The translations under genes and the position numbers were made by a program. The notes beneath the pieces are model-generated. The model did no database searches and was not told the DNA's origin. It saw nothing but the letters and a program-made list of their open reading frames with translations. A stretch of 64,000 nucleotides of DNA from JAKAVN01 sp963734845 (GTDB lineage: Bacteria > Desulfobacterota > Binatia > Binatales > Binataceae). Shown here piece by piece: positions 61,613-64,000 of the stretch; within the stretch, counting starts at the first letter, position 1, and every line of letters begins with the position of its first letter. The stretch covers positions 248,001-312,000 of the forward strand of contig CAVTIS010000018.1 in the NCBI GenBank assembly GCA_963734845.1, written 5' to 3'.

Positions 61613-61902
61613 TCCTGGGCGGCATCGCGCGGCGGACGCGCGGGCTTGATCACCGTCACGCGCAATCCGCCCGAGGTCCATCCGACGTCAAAGCCGACGC
61701 TGTCGCCTTCGCTCAGGAGATCGATGCCGGGGAAACGGCCGCCCAACGGCGCGCCGACGATCTGGACGAAAGGGAATTCGAAGGTTACTTCGCGTCCCTG
61801 ATGCGTGCGCACGGCGCCACGGCCGCGAGCGCGGTCCAGGCGCATGATCATTCCGCGGTAGAAATTTCCAGGAAACCGCTCGGTGTCGAAGTCGTCGCTC
61901 AT
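61609..61902 (-). CDS. small basic protein, cold-shock-like fold
   Basis: A 97-residue protein. RLDRARGRGAVRTHQGREVT followed by FEFPFVQIVG and LLSEGDSVGFDVGWTS suggests a small OB-fold (cold-shock-like) barrel: GxGAVxTxxGxEVxFxFxF, then a GDxVxFDVG strand. It lacks the RNP1/RNP2 aromatic pattern of true cold-shock proteins, so nucleic-acid binding is only possible, not shown. It is 18 bases before the grxC stop and probably belongs to the same minus-strand run. Confidence 0.6.
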   Translation of the reverse strand: MSDDFDTERFPGNFYRGMIMRLDRARGRGAVRTHQGREVTFEFPFVQIVGAPLGGRFPGIDLLSEGDSVGFDVGWTSGGLRVTVIKPARPPRDAAQD

Positions 61903-61920
61903 CGTGGTTGCCGCGCCCGC

Positions 61921-62184
61921 TCAGCCGGGCTCGCTCAGCAGCGGATCGAGTCTGCCTTCGGCCTCCAGCGCGCGCAACTCATCGTAGCCGCCGACTATTT
62001 TGCCGTTGATAAAAATCTCGGGCACCGTGCGCCGGCCGCCGGACAGCTCGATCATCTTCTCGCGCAGCGCGGAATTTCCGGAAACGTCAATCTCCTCGAA
62101 TGCCACGCCCTTGCTCTTCAGGAGGGATTTGGCGCGTGTGCAGTAGGGACAATACGCCGTCGTGTAGACCTCGACCTTAGCCAC
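61921..62184 (-). CDS. grxC: glutaredoxin 3
   Basis: An 87-residue dithiol glutaredoxin. The CPYC active site is at Cys12-Cys15 (TTAYCPYCTRAKSL), the cis-Pro loop is TVPEIFINGK and the GGYDELRAL helix binds glutathione. It reduces disulfides using glutathione, which the gshA product at 57900 helps to make. It is one of a row of minus-strand genes with gaps under 20 bases. Confidence 0.95.
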   Translation of the reverse strand: MAKVEVYTTAYCPYCTRAKSLLKSKGVAFEEIDVSGNSALREKMIELSGGRRTVPEIFINGKIVGGYDELRALEAEGRLDPLLSEPG

Positions 62185-62193
62185 TTACCGACC

Positions 62194-62907
62194 TCAGAGT
62201 TCATTTTCGACTGACCCACCACGGTTGTAAAGGTGGGCCAGGCGCTCGGGCGGTACGCCGAGTAAAAATGCGGCCCGGATCAACCACATCTGAATCGTCG
62301 TGGCCACCACGCCGCGCTCGCGCCATCGCCGCGCTGAGGTTGTGACCCGAGAGCGCAGGCAGGCGACGCGACCGGCGCGTTTGAGCCGGCGGGCCAGGTC
62401 GAGGTCCTCGCACAGAACAATATCGCGGTAGCCGCCGAGCCGTTCGAACATCTCGCGGCGGACGAAAATAGCCTGATCGCCGGTGCCCGTGCGGCTAAGA
62501 CGCGAGCGCGCACTGATGAGCCATCCGATGAGCCGCAACAACGGGGCGTTGTCGTCCAGTTGCAGGTCGAAGCGGCCGCCGATGACGGCGGGGTCGGCGA
62601 GCGCCGCCGCGATGTCGCCGGCGAAACTCCGCGGCATGAGCGTATCGGCGTGCACGAAGACCAGCGCGTCACCCTGTGCGGCCGCGGCGCCGGCGTTCAT
62701 CTGGCGTGCGAGGCCGCGACGCGCGACCAGCAGCGTCGCGCATCGCGGACGCGCCTCCTCGCAACTGCGATCGGTGCTGCCGCCGTCCACGACGATGACT
62801 TCCACGATCACTTCCGCGCCAGACGCGCCCGCCGCGATCGCGTCGAGCGTCCGCGCTATCGCCCGCTCTTCGTTGAGCATCGGGACGATCACGGAAAGGG
62901 TTTTCAC
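62194..62907 (-). CDS. TIGR04283-type family 2 glycosyltransferase
   Basis: A 237-residue GT2-like protein. SVIVPMLNEERAIARTLDAI, VIVVDGGSTDRSCEEA (the DGGS nucleotide-sugar loop), ALVFVHADTLMPRSFAGDIA (DxD-like HAD), GGRFDLQLDDNAPLLRLIGW and TGTGDQAIFVRREMFERLGG, then LCEDLDLARRLKRAGRVACL. These are the blocks of the TIGR04283 family, which is often found with arsenosugar or radical-SAM genes; no such partner is here. The donor and acceptor are unknown. Confidence 0.88.
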   Translation of the reverse strand: MKTLSVIVPMLNEERAIARTLDAIAAGASGAEVIVEVIVVDGGSTDRSCEEARPRCATLLVARRGLARQMNAGAAAAQGDALVFVHADTLMPRSFAGDIAAALADPAVIGGRFDLQLDDNAPLLRLIGWLISARSRLSRTGTGDQAIFVRREMFERLGGYRDIVLCEDLDLARRLKRAGRVACLRSRVTTSARRWRERGVVATTIQMWLIRAAFLLGVPPERLAHLYNRGGSVENEL

Positions 62908-62917
62908 AGTCTGCTAT

Positions 62918-63613
62918 CTAATGCGGACGTCTGGCGCGCGGCGAATGGGGCGAGCGGGGATTTATCAGCGCGAGCGATTCGTCGCCGGCCGGGAAATCCG
63001 CGATTCGCACGGTACGGCCCTCAATCGTGAGACGGCCTTCCTGGTAAAGCTGAATCGCCCAGGGATAGATGCGATGCTCTTGCGCGCGGATGCGCTCGCT
63101 CAGGCTTTCCTCGTCGTCGTTCGGCATCACAGGCACCACCGCCTGCACGATTATCGGTCCATCATCGACGCCTTCGCGCACGAAGAATACCGTGCATCCC
63201 GTGAACTGGACGCCATGCTCCAGTGCCGCCTTTTGCGCATGCACACCGGGGAAAGCCGGCAGCAGCGCGGGATGGATGTTCATCACGCGATCCGCAAACG
63301 CCGTCAGCATTAGGGGCGAGAGCAGCCGCATGAAGCCGGCGCATACCACGAGTTCGACGCCGTGCTCGGCCAGCGCCTCGGCCAATGCACGGTCGAAGGC
63401 CTCGCGTGAGGCGTAGCGGCGATGCTCGATGACGCGGGTCGGAATGGCGTGGCGTTGCGCGCGTTCCAGTCCCTGCACGCCGGCGCGGTTGGAAATCACG
63501 ACGCGAATTTCGGCCCGCAGTTCGCGGCGCTCGATCGCATCGATGATCGCCTGCAGGTTGGTGCCAGTGCCGGAAATCAATACTCCCAATTTGACCGGCG
63601 CCCGCTCTGCCAT
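62918..63613 (-). CDS. purN: phosphoribosylglycinamide formyltransferase
   Basis: A 231-residue enzyme of purine synthesis that transfers a formyl group from 10-formyltetrahydrofolate to GAR. LISGTGTNLQAIIDA is the phosphate-binding start, and the catalytic residues Asn112 and His114 (MNIHPALLPAFPG) and Asp150 (EGVDDGPIIV) are present. The product is about 30 residues longer than usual at the C-terminus, with a basic tail. purM lies directly upstream on the same strand, the classical purM-purN order. Confidence 0.95.
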   Translation of the reverse strand: MAERAPVKLGVLISGTGTNLQAIIDAIERRELRAEIRVVISNRAGVQGLERAQRHAIPTRVIEHRRYASREAFDRALAEALAEHGVELVVCAGFMRLLSPLMLTAFADRVMNIHPALLPAFPGVHAQKAALEHGVQFTGCTVFFVREGVDDGPIIVQAVVPVMPNDDEESLSERIRAQEHRIYPWAIQLYQEGRLTIEGRTVRIADFPAGDESLALINPRSPHSPRARRPH

Positions 63614-63643
63614 CGCGTCTCGTGCTCCCTGCCGCCGAGCCGC

Positions 63644-64000
63644 CTAGAGCAGCACGGCTCCGCGCCTGCCGCGGCGAAGCTCTCCGATAAGGTAAGACGG
63701 AGTGCGCAGGCGGCGCAAATGAGCGACGACCGCGTCGGCGTGACGGGGCGGCACCACGGCGATCATTCCGAGGCCGTTGTTAAACGTACGATCCATTTCG
63801 GCCGCGTCGATTCGTCCGAGCCGCGCGATGAGATCGAAAACGGGCGGCACCGGCCAACTACCGCGACGCACCACCGCTTCGATTCCTTTTGGCAGCACGC
63901 GCGGCAGGTTCTCGACGATCCCACCGCCGGTGATATTGGCGAGCCCGCGAATCGGAAAGCGCTCGAACAGCGTCGCCGCGACCTTGGCGTAGATTTTCGT
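63644..64000 (-). CDS. purM: phosphoribosylformylglycinamidine cyclo-ligase, C-terminal part
   Basis: Partial; the gene runs off the right edge of the window. The visible end contains TKIYAKVAATLFERFPIRGL, ANITGGGIVENLPRVLP and MDRTFNNGLGMIAVVP, then DAVVAHLRRLRTPSYLIGEL, all typical of the PurM C-terminal domain, which closes the imidazole ring of AIR. Followed by purN after 30 bases. Confidence 0.93.
   Translation of the reverse strand, partial: TKIYAKVAATLFERFPIRGLANITGGGIVENLPRVLPKGIEAVVRRGSWPVPPVFDLIARLGRIDAAEMDRTFNNGLGMIAVVPPRHADAVVAHLRRLRTPSYLIGELRRGRRGAVLL

Overview
The window looks like a soil or sediment bacterium with a GC-rich, deltaproteobacteria-like chromosome, possibly Binatota (Desulfobacterota_B). 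This rests on gene content only: LigAB-type dioxygenase, HpaB-type monooxygenase and LLM oxidoreductase together, glutathione synthesis, a TIGR04283 glycosyltransferase, and a large stock of decayed IS3/IS21 elements. There is no rRNA, tRNA or ribosomal marker, so the lineage call is weak.

The window has two halves. From 1 to about 42.6 kb it is an accessory, mosaic region. At the left is a minus-strand Tad/Flp-type pilus locus (279-4533: Flp pilin, two TadE-like proteins, a TadG-like von Willebrand protein, and embedded HTH and DUF2786 genes). Next are a GAF histidine kinase (5651-7111), decayed secreted-protein and beta-helix genes, and a zinc-ribbon/TPR gene cut exactly by an IS1595-type element with perfect 25-bp ends, an 8-bp target duplication and a membrane-protein passenger (12030-14082). 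A PhyH dioxygenase, a frameshifted ABC exporter and a cupin protein follow.

From 18.9 to 24.7 kb lies a phage-like replication/recombination module on the minus strand (ERF annealase, YqaJ exonuclease, HNH nuclease, P-loop ATPase) with a decayed second copy of the ATPase gene. Both ATPase copies end in the same kind of hairpin built from 10-bp tandem repeats. From 24.8 to 42 kb there are a dispersed 250-300 bp repeat family, IS3 and IS21 wreckage including an inverted istB junction, a Phd/PIN toxin-antitoxin pair, an intact IS3-type element, an acyl-CoA dehydrogenase, a CI-like repressor with divergent phage-type genes, and a lipoprotein.

From 42.8 to 64 kb the sequence is compact, visibly GC-richer and free of IS remnants or frameshifts: an ADP-forming acyl-CoA ligase, SppA, a DHODH-like enzyme, a four-gene aromatic-ring hydroxylation/cleavage operon (LigA, LigB, HpaB-like, LLM), DUF2333, DacA-type carboxypeptidase, a GNAT protein, GspC, GshA, GlpK, a second GNAT protein, a small basic protein, GrxC, a glycosyltransferase, PurN and the 3' part of PurM.

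Most gene breaks in the left half are single-base frameshifts in otherwise well-conserved reading frames, so some may be assembly errors rather than true decay; reads are needed to tell.
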